A DNA stretch of 64,000 nt from VXPQ01 sp965117025 (GTDB lineage: Bacteria; Bacteroidota; Rhodothermia; Rhodothermales; VXPQ01): contig OZ220746.1 in assembly GCA_965117025.1 (NCBI GenBank), forward strand, positions 2,728,001-2,792,000, read 5' to 3'. The position numbers and the translations under genes were made by a program. Position 1 is the stretch's first letter. Each line of letters opens with the position of its first letter. Positions 34,193-44,359 of the stretch are shown piece by piece. The notes under the pieces are model-generated. The model did not search any database, had not been told where the DNA came from, and was given only the letters and a program-made list of their open reading frames with translations.

Positions 34193-36121
34193 ATGGTCAT
34201 GTCGGACATAACATCAGAAAAGGTATACGTTGCGCCGCCGGGCAGCGGCACGCTTACGCTGGGGAAGACCTTGCCGGACCTGTTGTACGAGGCATCGGAC
34301 CGGTACGTGAATAGCCGGGCGCTCAATCAGCCGGAGGGGGATGGCTGGAAGTCTCTTTCGCTGGACGAATTTCGGCGCCATTCCGAGGAAGCGGCGCTGG
34401 GTCTCGCTGCGCTGGGTTTGTCCCACGGGGATCGTCTTGCGCTCTATATGGAGAGCGACGTGTCATTCTGTGTGGTGGACATGGGTTGCTTGCTTGCCGG
34501 CGTGATCAACGTGCCCCTGTACCTTGCGCATGCACCCGAACAGATCCGGTATGTTCTGGTGCATTCGGAGGCGAAGGTGGTGGCCGTTTCGAGCGGAAAG
34601 CACCTGGAAGAAATCCGGGACGCGTTGTCTGCATGCTCCGCGGTTTCTGCGGTGATTGTAGCGGAAGGGGATATTCCTGACGGGCTGTCTCTTCCGGATG
34701 GCATAGAAGCATACACGCTCGAAGCCGTGCGGGAATCCGGTCGTCGTCGGCTGCAAGAAAATGCGGAAGCCGTTGCGGGGCTGCGCGCACGGGTCGGACC
34801 GCAGGATATAGCCACCATTCTTTATACGAGCGGCACGACCGGGCAGCCGAAGGGCGTCGTGCTGACGCATGAAAATATCAGCGCCAACGCCCTTACATCC
34901 TTTTCCGGGATGCCGGATTACCGTACAGGCGAGGATGGCGAGCAGATCATTTCGTTTTTGCCGTTGACCCATATCTTTGCCAGGGCGCTTCATTACGGCT
35001 TTGTGTATCATGGCTCGCCGGTGTATTTCACCTCGCAGGAGTTTCTTATGCAGCACATCGCCGAAGTGCAGCCTACCATATTCGCCACGGTGCCCCGGGT
35101 TCTGGAGAAGGTGTATGCAGCGGTAGCGACCCGCATTGCCGGTATGAGCGGCATTCAAAAGGCCATTGCTTCCTGGGCGCTGTCTACCGGCGAGCGCTAC
35201 GACGTATTATCGAAGCCGGGCGGAATTCATGCGTTGTCCCTCAAGGTGGCGGACCGCCTCCTGTTCAGCAAATGGCGGAAGGCGTTGGGCGGACGCGTAC
35301 ACTTTCTTATCTCGGGCGGCGCGGCGCTGGGCGCAAAGCTGACGAATCTGTTTGCTGCGGCGAACATCCCCGTGCTGGAGGGATACGGTCTCACGGAAAC
35401 CAGCCCGGTGATTTCCTTTAACCGGAAAGGGCGTGTCCAGCCCGGTACGGTGGGCGAAATGATTCCGGGAGCGGAAGTGACGATTGCGGAAGATGGAGAG
35501 ATTCTGACGCGCGGTCCGTACATCATGCAGGGATACTACAAGAACGATGCCTTGACGAGCGAGGTAATCGACGAAGAAGGATGGTTCCATACAGGCGATA
35601 TAGGGGAATTTGGACCGGAGGGATACCTGCGGATTACGGACCGGAAGAAATCTCTTTTCAAGCTCTCGACCGGGAAATATGTGGTTCCCCAGCCTATCGA
35701 GAACCGGCTCCGGGCGCACCCGGTGGTTGAAGAGGCGATGGTTCTGGGCAGCGGATTCAGGTATTGCACGGCGCTTGTTTTTCCTGACATGGAAAAATTG
35801 GGGGACTATGCCCGATCCATCGGTGCGGGGGAAGGCATATCGGGGGAGGAGCTGCTCGCCCTGCCCGACGTGCAATCGCATTTGCGTCATTTGGTTGAGG
35901 AGGCCAACACGGGCATGGACCCCTGGAACCGCATAAAAAGATTTCGCATCGTGTCCGCTTCGCTGACGACGGAGAACAATCTCCTTACGCCCACGCTGAA
36001 GGTGCGCCGCAGGCAGGTCGAGGAGGCATTTGCAGAAGATATCAGGGAGATGTACGGCGACGGGGATCTGCCCGCAGCGATCGTAGTTGTGGAGAAAGAG
36101 AGACAGGACCACGATGACTGA
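34193..36121 (+). CDS. Long-chain acyl-CoA synthetase (AMP-forming)
   Basis: 642 residues of the ANL adenylate-forming superfamily, activating free fatty acids to acyl-CoA with ATP. The P-loop-like motif is LYTSGTTGQPKGVVLTHENI near residue 210. The A5 motif is EGYGLTETSPVISFN, the hinge Asp is in GWFHTGDIGEFGPEG and the C-terminal domain has ITDRKKSLFKLSTGKYVVPQ. It resembles the bacterial AMP-dependent long-chain type. First of four fatty-acid genes in a row. The ATG at 34199 (MSDITSEK) is an equally good start. Confidence 0.92.
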   Translation: MVMSDITSEKVYVAPPGSGTLTLGKTLPDLLYEASDRYVNSRALNQPEGDGWKSLSLDEFRRHSEEAALGLAALGLSHGDRLALYMESDVSFCVVDMGCLLAGVINVPLYLAHAPEQIRYVLVHSEAKVVAVSSGKHLEEIRDALSACSAVSAVIVAEGDIPDGLSLPDGIEAYTLEAVRESGRRRLQENAEAVAGLRARVGPQDIATILYTSGTTGQPKGVVLTHENISANALTSFSGMPDYRTGEDGEQIISFLPLTHIFARALHYGFVYHGSPVYFTSQEFLMQHIAEVQPTIFATVPRVLEKVYAAVATRIAGMSGIQKAIASWALSTGERYDVLSKPGGIHALSLKVADRLLFSKWRKALGGRVHFLISGGAALGAKLTNLFAAANIPVLEGYGLTETSPVISFNRKGRVQPGTVGEMIPGAEVTIAEDGEILTRGPYIMQGYYKNDALTSEVIDEEGWFHTGDIGEFGPEGYLRITDRKKSLFKLSTGKYVVPQPIENRLRAHPVVEEAMVLGSGFRYCTALVFPDMEKLGDYARSIGAGEGISGEELLALPDVQSHLRHLVEEANTGMDPWNRIKRFRIVSASLTTENNLLTPTLKVRRRQVEEAFAEDIREMYGDGDLPAAIVVVEKERQDHDD

Positions 36122-36163
36122 TCGCCGTCCGTTACGATTTCAGCCAGTAAGGGATTCATTCAT

Positions 36164-38578
36164 ATGCACGCACATTCAACGGTAGCCGGTGACCGTGCTT
36201 CGGGCGCATTCGCTCCACCCCATGCCTATTTCCCGTTTCGCAAGGCCGCTGTACTGGGCGCCGGGACCATGGGCGCACAGATTGCGGCGCACCTCGCCAA
36301 TGCGGGCCTGCAGGTGTTTCTGTTCGATGTGCCATCCGTAGAAGGGAAAAACCGGAATGCGATCGTCGAGCGGGGGCTTAAAGCGGCCGCCCACCTCAAA
36401 CCGGCCCCGTTTTTTGATGAGGCGGCGTTGCGTCGTGTCGAGTCCGGCAATTTCGAGGATCACCTCGACCGGCTGTCCGACGTGGAATGGGTGATCGAGG
36501 CAGTCGTTGAGCAACTGGACGCCAAACGCGCCCTGTTCGACCGGGTCGAGTCGATCATCCGGCCCGGGACCATTGTGTCCACCAATACGAGCGGGCTTTC
36601 CGTGGAGCAGATCGCATCCGGCCGCGGCGAGGCGTTCCGGCGCGCTTTTCTCGGCACGCACTTTTTCAATCCTCCTCGCTATTTGCGGTTGCTGGAACTG
36701 ATTCCTTCTCCGGATACGGATCCGGAGATTCTTGCCCGCATTGCCCATTTTGGCCGGATTCATCTTGGAAAAAGCATCGTCGTAGCAAAGGACACGCCCT
36801 ACTTCATCGGGAATCGCATCGGGGTGTACGGCATGATGCAGGCGCTTCGGGGCTTTACGGAACAGGGCTATACGATCGAAGAGATCGACGCCCTGACCGG
36901 GCCGCTGGTTGGGCGTCCCCGGTCCGCCACGTTCCGTACCGCGGATGTGGTGGGGCTGGATGTGCTTTGGGCGGTGGCCCGCAATCTGCACGAGGCCGTG
37001 GCGGATGACGAGAGCCGCGCCGCGTTCAGTCCTCCGGAATTGCTGGGCCGGCTTGTGCAGGCCGGACGGCTTGGGCAGAAGACCCGTGCGGGGTTTTACA
37101 GGAAAGAGGACGGCGAAATAAAGTCCGTGGATCCGGAAACCCTGGAGTATTCTTCCGCCAAGCCCATCCTCTTGTCCGCCCTGAAAAAAATACGCAAGCT
37201 GCGCACCCCGGGCGACCGGCTGCGGGCGCTGTACGAGTCCAGGGGACGCGCCGGAGACTTCGTTCGCGGCACGACCCTGGATTTATTGGCGTATGCCGCC
37301 CGGAGAATTCCTGAAATTTCGGATCGGCCTGCCGATGTGGACCGCGCCGTACGCTGGGGATTCGGTTGGGAACTGGGCCCGTTTGAAATGTGGGACGTGA
37401 TTGGTGTGGAGCGGGTCCTGAATGATTTGAGCGATGCCGGACTGGAAGCGCCTGCCTGGGTGAACGATGCCGTGCGGGCCGGCGGGTTTTACCGGGACGA
37501 CGCGGGAGCGCGTACGGTCTATGTGCCGGCAAGCGAGGGATATGCCCCCGATCCTGTTCCGGAAGATTATGTGGCGCTTGCTTCGATCCGGTCGGAGGCA
37601 GGGCGTACGCTGTGGGAATCGGGCGACGCCGGGCTGCTCGATGTCGGAGATGGCGTCGCGTTGCTGGAGTTTCGCTCGAAGGCGAACACGTTGGGGAAAG
37701 GCGTGATGGAGGCCGTCGTGCATGCGATCGAACACGTTGAGGCGGATCGTTCGCTCAAGGGGCTTGTGATAGGGAACGAGGGGCGCAATTTTTCAGTAGG
37801 GGCGAATCTTCTGGAATTGGCGGGCGCCGTGAAGCTGAGGGCCATGAAGGTGGTAGATCGGCACATCAAGACATTTCAGGAAACGATCCAGCAAGTGCGC
37901 TATGCCCGCAAGCCGGTGGTCGTCGCGGCCCACGGGCGCGTGCTGGGCGGCGGGTGCGAATTACTCATGGGTTGTCCGAATCAGGTGGCGTCGGCGGAGT
38001 GCTATGCCGGCCTGGTGGAACTGGGCGTCGGCCTGATCCCTGCGGGGACGGGCACGATGCGTCTGGCGGCAGAGGCGTCCCGGCGTGCGGCGAACGATCA
38101 TCCTTCCGAGATTCAGGCCTGGATCCGGCAATTTTTCGAGACCGTGGCGATGTCTCGCGTTTCGACGAGCGCTGTGGAAGCCCGGCAACTGGGCTTTCTG
38201 GCGCCGCATGCCCGCATCGTCATGCACGAAGATCGGCGGCTTCATGTGGCCAGAGAAGAGGTGCTGCGCCTTTCCGCCGCAGGATACAGTCCCCCCGTCC
38301 CGCACCGCATCCGGGTGCTGGGGCGGCCCGGAGGCGCGGCGCTGGAGGTCATGGTGCGGCAATTCGTCGAAGGCCGGTTCATATCCGAGTACGATGCCTT
38401 TCTTGCCGGACGCCTTGCCTTCGTGATGACCGGAGGCGAGTTGAGCGCCCCCCAGGAAGTGGACGAGAAATACCTGATCGATCTCGAACGCAGTGTGTTT
38501 ATAGAACTGATCCGTGACAAGAGATCGCAGGCCCGCATTACACACATGTTGAAGACGAAAAAGCCGCTGAGGAATTAA
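36164..38578 (+). CDS. Bifunctional 3-hydroxyacyl-CoA dehydrogenase/enoyl-CoA hydratase
   Basis: 804 residues covering two steps of beta-oxidation. The order is dehydrogenase first: the NAD-binding AAVLGAGTMGAQIAAHLANAG near residues 29-49, the catalytic THFFNPPRYLRLLELIP segment and a second HADH C-terminal domain. A crotonase domain follows from about residue 480 (oxyanion-hole region VIGNEGRNFSVGANLLELAG and AHGRVLGGGCELLMGC). This order is that of the Bacillus FadN type, opposite to E. coli FadB. The thiolase gene begins 3 bp after the stop. Confidence 0.93.
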   Translation: MHAHSTVAGDRASGAFAPPHAYFPFRKAAVLGAGTMGAQIAAHLANAGLQVFLFDVPSVEGKNRNAIVERGLKAAAHLKPAPFFDEAALRRVESGNFEDHLDRLSDVEWVIEAVVEQLDAKRALFDRVESIIRPGTIVSTNTSGLSVEQIASGRGEAFRRAFLGTHFFNPPRYLRLLELIPSPDTDPEILARIAHFGRIHLGKSIVVAKDTPYFIGNRIGVYGMMQALRGFTEQGYTIEEIDALTGPLVGRPRSATFRTADVVGLDVLWAVARNLHEAVADDESRAAFSPPELLGRLVQAGRLGQKTRAGFYRKEDGEIKSVDPETLEYSSAKPILLSALKKIRKLRTPGDRLRALYESRGRAGDFVRGTTLDLLAYAARRIPEISDRPADVDRAVRWGFGWELGPFEMWDVIGVERVLNDLSDAGLEAPAWVNDAVRAGGFYRDDAGARTVYVPASEGYAPDPVPEDYVALASIRSEAGRTLWESGDAGLLDVGDGVALLEFRSKANTLGKGVMEAVVHAIEHVEADRSLKGLVIGNEGRNFSVGANLLELAGAVKLRAMKVVDRHIKTFQETIQQVRYARKPVVVAAHGRVLGGGCELLMGCPNQVASAECYAGLVELGVGLIPAGTGTMRLAAEASRRAANDHPSEIQAWIRQFFETVAMSRVSTSAVEARQLGFLAPHARIVMHEDRRLHVAREEVLRLSAAGYSPPVPHRIRVLGRPGGAALEVMVRQFVEGRFISEYDAFLAGRLAFVMTGGELSAPQEVDEKYLIDLERSVFIELIRDKRSQARITHMLKTKKPLRN

Positions 38579-38581
38579 CCC

Positions 38582-39763
38582 ATGCAGGATGCTTTCATAG
38601 TCCGCAGCGTACGTACTGCCGTCGGAAAGGCCGACCGGGGAGCGCTCCGGTATACCCGTCCTGAACACATGGGCGCCGCGGTCGTACGCGAAGCCGTTCA
38701 CCGCGTCGAAGGACTCGAAGCAAGCGCCGTCGAGGATGTATTGATGGGATGCGCCTTTCCTGAAGGCGCTCAGGGGCAGAATGTCGGCCGCCTGATTGCA
38801 CAGAAAGCGGGTTTGCCGGACGAAGTACCCGGCGCCACGGTGAATCGGTTTTGCTCCTCCGGGCTCCAGACCGTCGCCATGGCGAGTCAGGCGATTCGCA
38901 CGGGTACGGCGCATGTGGTCGTGGCAGGGGGGGTCGAGTCGATGAGTATGGTGCCGATGACCGGGTTCTTTTTTCAGCCCGATCCCGTATTGTCGGCCGA
39001 TGATATGGATGTCTACGTTTCGATGGGCATTACGGCGGAGAACGTGGCCGAACGCTACGGCATTTCGCGGGAAGATCAGGACCGGTTTGCGCTGCGTTCT
39101 CACGAACGGGCGCTGGAGGCCATTGAGGCGGGACGTTTTGCGGACGAAATTCTTCCAGTGGAGGTGGAGGAGACGCGTTATGAGGGGGGGGCTGCACAGA
39201 CGATCCATCGGACGTTCGATACGGACGAGGGGCCCCGTTCCGATACCAGCCTCGAAGCCCTGGGGCGTTTGCATCCGGTTTTTCGCCTCGGGGGCACAGT
39301 GACTGCGGGCAATACGTCACAGCGTTCCGACGGGGCAGCTGCGGTGGTGCTTATGAGTGGGGATCGCGTGAAGCAACTGGGCGTAACGCCCGAGGCCCGG
39401 CTTGCAGGATTCGCGGTTGCCGGCGTAGCCCCTGAAATCATGGGCATGGGGCCGGTGCCTGCGATACGAAAAGTGCTTGCGCAAACGGGGCTGAGCCTCC
39501 AGGATATAGGTCTGGTGGAGCTGAATGAAGCCTTTGCCGCGCAGGCGCTTGCGGTGATTCGCGAGGCAGGGCTCGATGAGGATATGGTGAATGTAAACGG
39601 GGGTGCGATTGCACTGGGACACCCGTTAGGATGTACGGGCGCCAAGTTGACGACTACGCTGATTCGCGAAATGGCGCGGCGCAAGGTGCGGTACGGCCTG
39701 TGCACGATGTGCGTAGGCGGAGGAATGGGCGCTGCCGGCGTGATCGAGTATCTCGGAGGTTGA
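38582..39763 (+). CDS. Acetyl-CoA C-acyltransferase (thiolase)
   Basis: 393 residues; cleaves 3-ketoacyl-CoA to acetyl-CoA and a shortened acyl-CoA. The nucleophilic Cys is in TVNRFCSSGLQTVAMASQ (about residue 90). The GHPLGCTGAKL histidine motif and the second catalytic Cys in CTMCVGGGMGAAGVIEYL are present. Directly downstream of the dehydrogenase/hydratase, as expected for a trifunctional set. The 14-bp gap to the acyl-CoA dehydrogenase indicates one transcript. Confidence 0.95.
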   Translation: MQDAFIVRSVRTAVGKADRGALRYTRPEHMGAAVVREAVHRVEGLEASAVEDVLMGCAFPEGAQGQNVGRLIAQKAGLPDEVPGATVNRFCSSGLQTVAMASQAIRTGTAHVVVAGGVESMSMVPMTGFFFQPDPVLSADDMDVYVSMGITAENVAERYGISREDQDRFALRSHERALEAIEAGRFADEILPVEVEETRYEGGAAQTIHRTFDTDEGPRSDTSLEALGRLHPVFRLGGTVTAGNTSQRSDGAAAVVLMSGDRVKQLGVTPEARLAGFAVAGVAPEIMGMGPVPAIRKVLAQTGLSLQDIGLVELNEAFAAQALAVIREAGLDEDMVNVNGGAIALGHPLGCTGAKLTTTLIREMARRKVRYGLCTMCVGGGMGAAGVIEYLGG

Positions 39764-39777
39764 CGGAGCAAGGAACT

Positions 39778-42264
39778 ATGCCCTATTACCATTTCCTGCA
39801 GGATGTAGCGATCATCTGGGTAGTGATCGTGTTTATTCTGGCGTTTTTCGCGGCGGGATATACAGGTGCGCCGTTGCTCGTGCATACTCTCCTGTGGTCG
39901 GTCCTGCTTTACGGGTTGGGGGTCCCTGCGTGGCTCTGGATACTGCCGGGTGTGTTTGCGCTGGTTTTTCATGTGCCGGCACTGCGCCGCGCCCTTGTTT
40001 CCGGCCCGGTGATGCAGGTGTTTCGTTCGTCAGGTTTTCTGCCTGCGATTTCCGAAACCGAACGGATGGCCATCGAGGCGGGGGATGTATGGGTGGACGG
40101 GGACTTGTTTTCCGGAAGGCCTGATTTCGGAAAGCTGCTGAAGATGCCGTATCCCGACCTGACGAACGAGGAACGTGCATTCATGGAGGGCCCCCTGGAG
40201 CGGGTGTGCGCCATGACGGACGATTGGGAAGTACACCGGCGTGGAGATCTTCCCGAAGCGGTGTGGGACGTACTCAAGGAAGAGCGTTTCTTCGGTATGA
40301 TCATCCCCCGGGAATACGGCGGCCTGGGTTTTTCGGCGCTCGCCAACAGTACGGTCGTGATGAAAACGGCGACCCGGTCGTCCCCGCTGTCGATTACGGT
40401 CATGGTGCCGAACTCGCTGGGGCCTGCCGAATTGCTTATTCACTACGGTACGCAGGCCCAGCGCAATTACTATCTCCCGCGTCTTGCCTGCGGCGAGGAG
40501 ATTCCGGCGTTTGCGCTTACTGAACCGGGAGCCGGCTCCGATGCGGGTTCGATCTCTTCCGAAGGCGTGGTATTCCGGGCGGACGACGGATCGATCCGGC
40601 TACGCCTGAACTGGAACAAGCGGTACATTACGCTGGCGGGGATTGCGACCATTCTGGGGCTGGCCTTTCGCCTGAAAGATCCGGAAAACCTGCTTGGCAA
40701 GGGGACCGACCCTGGTATTACGTGTGCGCTTATTCCGACGGATACTCCCGGTGTGGAGACCGGCTGGCGACACGACCCTCTTGGCATCGCATTTATCAAC
40801 TCGAAGACGGAGGGGCACGATGTCATCGTGCCGGTGGACGCCATCATTGGAGGCAAGGAGGGGGCTGGGCGTGGCTGGCGTATGCTCGTAGAGTCGCTGG
40901 CTGCGGGCCGGGGCATCTCGCTTCCGGCAATGAGCACCGGTGGGGCGCAGTTTGCGTGCGATGTGGCCTCGGCGCACGCGGCGGTGCGCAAGCAGTTCGG
41001 GTTACCGATTGGACGGTTCGAGGGTATTGAGGAGCCATTGGCCCGTATCGGAGGGTACACGTATGCCATGGAGGCCATGCGCCGCTACACCTGCGGGGCC
41101 ATAGATCACGGGGCGAAGCCCGCTGTCGTGACAGCTATCGCTAAATACAATGCGACGGAGATGCAACGTCGGATCGTGAACGACGCCATGGATATTCTCG
41201 GCGGGAATGCGATCTCATGCGGTCCGCGCAATCTGCTGGCCCATGCGTACATGGCGGCCCCGATAGGAATTACGGTCGAGGGAGCCAACATTCTCACGCG
41301 CACGCTTATGATCTTTGGGCAGGGGGCGATCCGGTGCCATCCGTATGCCTATGCGGAAATCGATGCGCTGGGCCGGGGCGATCTTGTCGCTTTCGACCGG
41401 AATCTGTGGAAGCATGTGGGCCATGTGTTTCGGAACGGTTGCCGGGCGAAAGCCCTCTACATCACCCGGGGGAGGCTCAGCCGCTCACCCGTGCGAGGAC
41501 CGTCGGCACGGTATGTACGGAAGTTGAACTGGGCGTCCGCTACATTTGCATTCATGGCGGATCTGGCCATGGGCGTCCTTGGAGGCGACCTCAAGCGCAA
41601 GGAAAAACTGACCGGTCGTTTCGCGGACATTTTTTCCTCGCTGTATATCGGGACAGCGGTGCTTCGCCGTTTCGAGGCAGAGGGGCGCCGCAAGGAGGAT
41701 GCGCCGTTCATGCACTGGGCCATGCAGCATACGCTGACTCGCATTCAGGCTGGTTTCGAGGGACTTTTCGAGAATCTTCGTTTGCCGGGAGGGATTTCCT
41801 GGCTGCTCCGTGGTCCCTGCGCACTCTGGTTTCGGATGAATCGTTTTGGCGGGTATCCCTCTGATCGGCTTGGGCACAAGGTGGCCCAGGCCCTGCAAAC
41901 GCCCGGTGAGCAGCGGGATCGATTCACGTCGGGGATATACCGTCCGGACGAGGAAGAAGAGACCGGAAGCCTTGGCAGGCTGGAACGGGCTTTCCGGCTT
42001 TCGGTGGAAGCAGAACCGGTGCTGGCCCGGATCAGAAGTGCGATGCGCCAGGGTACGCTGGCGCGCAGCCGTCCGGAACAGGCTCTGGATGCTGCCTGCG
42101 ATGCCGGCGTCATTTCAACAGAGGAACGCGATCTCATACAGGAGGCGGAAGCCGCCCGTGCAGCCTACATAGAAGTGGATGCGTTCACATTCGAGGAGTA
42201 TGCGGCGATGCGGGGGAGTGCAGATGCTTCCGTCACATCACCGGGTAGTACCGCGCCGGCATAA
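39778..42264 (+). CDS. Membrane-anchored acyl-CoA dehydrogenase (FadE type)
   Basis: 828 residues, the size of E. coli FadE rather than the 380-residue soluble enzymes. Two hydrophobic segments at the N terminus (about 10-30 and 35-62) suggest membrane anchoring. The FAD domain has FFGMIIPREYGGLGFSALA and ACGEEIPAFALTEPGAGSDA, followed by the helical domain (GGNAISCGPRNLLAHAYMA) and the long C-terminal DUF1974-like extension. It catalyses the first oxidation of beta-oxidation. The start is the ATG at 39778 (MPYYHFLQDVAII); a longer frame to 39631 reads inside the thiolase gene. Last gene of the operon, convergent with hemG. Confidence 0.93.
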   Translation: MPYYHFLQDVAIIWVVIVFILAFFAAGYTGAPLLVHTLLWSVLLYGLGVPAWLWILPGVFALVFHVPALRRALVSGPVMQVFRSSGFLPAISETERMAIEAGDVWVDGDLFSGRPDFGKLLKMPYPDLTNEERAFMEGPLERVCAMTDDWEVHRRGDLPEAVWDVLKEERFFGMIIPREYGGLGFSALANSTVVMKTATRSSPLSITVMVPNSLGPAELLIHYGTQAQRNYYLPRLACGEEIPAFALTEPGAGSDAGSISSEGVVFRADDGSIRLRLNWNKRYITLAGIATILGLAFRLKDPENLLGKGTDPGITCALIPTDTPGVETGWRHDPLGIAFINSKTEGHDVIVPVDAIIGGKEGAGRGWRMLVESLAAGRGISLPAMSTGGAQFACDVASAHAAVRKQFGLPIGRFEGIEEPLARIGGYTYAMEAMRRYTCGAIDHGAKPAVVTAIAKYNATEMQRRIVNDAMDILGGNAISCGPRNLLAHAYMAAPIGITVEGANILTRTLMIFGQGAIRCHPYAYAEIDALGRGDLVAFDRNLWKHVGHVFRNGCRAKALYITRGRLSRSPVRGPSARYVRKLNWASATFAFMADLAMGVLGGDLKRKEKLTGRFADIFSSLYIGTAVLRRFEAEGRRKEDAPFMHWAMQHTLTRIQAGFEGLFENLRLPGGISWLLRGPCALWFRMNRFGGYPSDRLGHKVAQALQTPGEQRDRFTSGIYRPDEEEETGSLGRLERAFRLSVEAEPVLARIRSAMRQGTLARSRPEQALDAACDAGVISTEERDLIQEAEAARAAYIEVDAFTFEEYAAMRGSADASVTSPGSTAPA

Positions 42265-42302
42265 GCCAAGCCTCCGGCCTCGTATCTCTTGACACTACTT
42301 TG

Positions 42303-43700
42303 TCATAAAAGACATCGGCGGGCCGCCTCTTCTCCGGACTTCGCGGCATCGCCGATGGAAACCCCCATGCGGTAATTGCCGGCCATAAACCAGCCGGGCC
42401 AGGCTGCTTCGAGCCGGTCCAAGGCGTCGAGTGTTCTCCCGTATCCGATATTGTATTGGGGAACGGCCCGTTCCCATGCGGTATGCCACCGGAAAACGGG
42501 CTCGCCGGAAATATTCAGCAGGCGCCGCAGATCACCCAGTACCAGGGCATACGCTTCCTTTTCCGGTAATGAGGCCAGTGCCGGATTCCGCATTCCGCCG
42601 ATCATCGTGGTAAGCAGTACATGTCCCGCCGGGGCTCGTGCGACCTCCGACCGGAACGTCGATGAAGCGGGGGATTCGCCGGAAAAAATGGACGACGTAA
42701 ACAACGTGCCGAGGATACGGATACTTCGTTCTACACTTGGAACAAGCATTCCGAATCCGTCGAGCGGATGCCCTACATGTTCGCGCCGGAAGCCCATTGC
42801 CGTGACGGCAAGCGGGGCATAAACGACACGGGTCAATGGTTCGAGGGAAGGTCCTTCAGGCAGCGCAATGGAGGCCAGTGCGTGAAGCGGAGCGGCATAT
42901 ACCACCGCGTCGAAGGGTTCGCTCCATGCGGTTTGTTCATGTCCGGACAGGACGCGATCTCCGGAAACGATCCAGCGGGACCCTTGCCGCTCCACACGCC
43001 GTACGGGGGTGGACAGGCGCAGCCGGTCGCCCAGGGCATCGGAAAGAGCCTCCGGCAATTGTGCAAGGCCTTTCCTGAAAGAAAACATGCCGCGCTCCAT
43101 CCGATTTTTCTTATCCTTACCCCCTCGAAACAGCGCCCGTACGATAGACCCTGACTCCTGCTCCATACGCCAGATGCCGGGGAAGGCATGGCGGATTGCA
43201 AGACGTTTCGGGTCGCCTCCGTAGACGCCCGCCACAAACGGGTCCATGCCATAGTCCAGCGCCTCGGGTCCGAAGCGCCTGCGCGCAAAATCGGCCACGC
43301 TTTCCTCTTCGGTCGGACGGGACCTGGGTATAAGGGGCTCGCGAAGCGCCCGCCGTCGGGCACGGGCGGAAAACAAGGAGCTCGTGACAAGATCGGCCGG
43401 AGAACCCGGCGCGGCAACCGGCTTGCCGTCCCGTACGATATATCTCTTTCGGGCGGTCTTCGAGGCGGGAAGGCGATCCGGTTCCAGGCCGGCATCGCGA
43501 ATGAGCGCGTCAAGGACCGGATTCGCCGCCTGAATGGAGGTAGCTCCAAACTCGACAAGGAACCCTCCTGTGCGCTCCGTACCGATTACCCCGCCTGCGC
43601 GCGCCTGCGCCTCGAACACGACGGGTTCTGCGCCAGCCAGACGAAGCCGGAAAGCAGCCGTCAGTCCGGCAATTCCTGCTCCTATTACCGCCACACGCAT
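42303..43700 (-). CDS. hemG: Protoporphyrinogen oxidase (FAD-dependent, HemY type)
   Basis: 465 residues. The N-terminal dinucleotide-binding fold MRVAVIGAGIAGLTAAFRL is followed by GGVIGTERTGGFLVEFGATS. The Phe-rich middle and the C-terminal FAD motif (AWPGWFMAGNYRMGVSIGDA) fit oxygen-dependent PPO, which oxidises protoporphyrinogen IX to protoporphyrin IX in heme synthesis. A related amine-oxidase family member is the main alternative, but the overall pattern and length fit PPO well. Convergent with the fatty-acid operon (38-bp gap) and divergent from the small membrane protein at 43866. Confidence 0.9.
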   Translation of the reverse strand: MRVAVIGAGIAGLTAAFRLRLAGAEPVVFEAQARAGGVIGTERTGGFLVEFGATSIQAANPVLDALIRDAGLEPDRLPASKTARKRYIVRDGKPVAAPGSPADLVTSSLFSARARRRALREPLIPRSRPTEEESVADFARRRFGPEALDYGMDPFVAGVYGGDPKRLAIRHAFPGIWRMEQESGSIVRALFRGGKDKKNRMERGMFSFRKGLAQLPEALSDALGDRLRLSTPVRRVERQGSRWIVSGDRVLSGHEQTAWSEPFDAVVYAAPLHALASIALPEGPSLEPLTRVVYAPLAVTAMGFRREHVGHPLDGFGMLVPSVERSIRILGTLFTSSIFSGESPASSTFRSEVARAPAGHVLLTTMIGGMRNPALASLPEKEAYALVLGDLRRLLNISGEPVFRWHTAWERAVPQYNIGYGRTLDALDRLEAAWPGWFMAGNYRMGVSIGDAAKSGEEAARRCLL

Positions 43701-43865
43701 CGTTCAAGGGTGTCTTGTGTGTTTGTCGCGTCAAAAAATAGTATTATAAGCGATCTCCTGCCCATATACAGGGCAGGAATGCGGTCGTATTTTCGCCCCT
43801 GTCCATCACCTCAGGTCGTACCCCGCACGGATAGCACGTAAAACGTATCGATTTCCCGTACCGCC

Positions 43866-44312
43866 ATGCTGACGATCAAGAATCTTTTTGTGCTGCTTCA
43901 CGTCGTTACCGCCGCCGGATGGTTTGGCGTCGCAATCCTGCTGGGCCGCATCGCCCGGGCTGCTGCGGTTTCATCTTCCGGCGACGCCGTGCGCGAGATA
44001 GGAGCCAAGGCCGTAAGCCTCACCGGCATATTCGCCGTGCTTACGTTCCTCTTCGGGCTTGCCGCGTTTTTGATCGGGGGAGGATTCGGAGCGTACGGGC
44101 CGGAATATCACACGAGCCTGCTGTTCATGCTGATCCTGGTGGGTATCCAGTTCTTTGTGATACGCCCTGCCTGGGGAACTCTGGCCGCGGATGGGGACGA
44201 AGAACCCCGACAAGCGGCTCGCAAGCGGCTTGCCATGAGCATCGGGGCCGGGCACCTTATCTGGCTGTTCGTACTCGTGCTGATGCTGGCGCGGTACTAC
44301 CCGGTGATGTGA
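43866..44312 (+). CDS. Small four-helix membrane protein
   Basis: 148 residues with four hydrophobic segments (about 5-27, 48-70, 83-103 and 126-146). The first contains a His followed by a Trp (LFVLLHVVTAAGWFGVAIL), a pattern shared by DUF2269, CopD-like and HemJ-like proteins that may bind heme. It is divergent from hemG, so a role with heme or as a small cytochrome-like protein is plausible, but the family is not firmly recognised. No signal peptide apart from the first helix. Confidence 0.65.
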   Translation: MLTIKNLFVLLHVVTAAGWFGVAILLGRIARAAAVSSSGDAVREIGAKAVSLTGIFAVLTFLFGLAAFLIGGGFGAYGPEYHTSLLFMLILVGIQFFVIRPAWGTLAADGDEEPRQAARKRLAMSIGAGHLIWLFVLVLMLARYYPVM

Positions 44313-44359
44313 CGGGGGGGGCTTTCCGCACTTCCTGTTTCTATGGCGCCTTAGCCCCT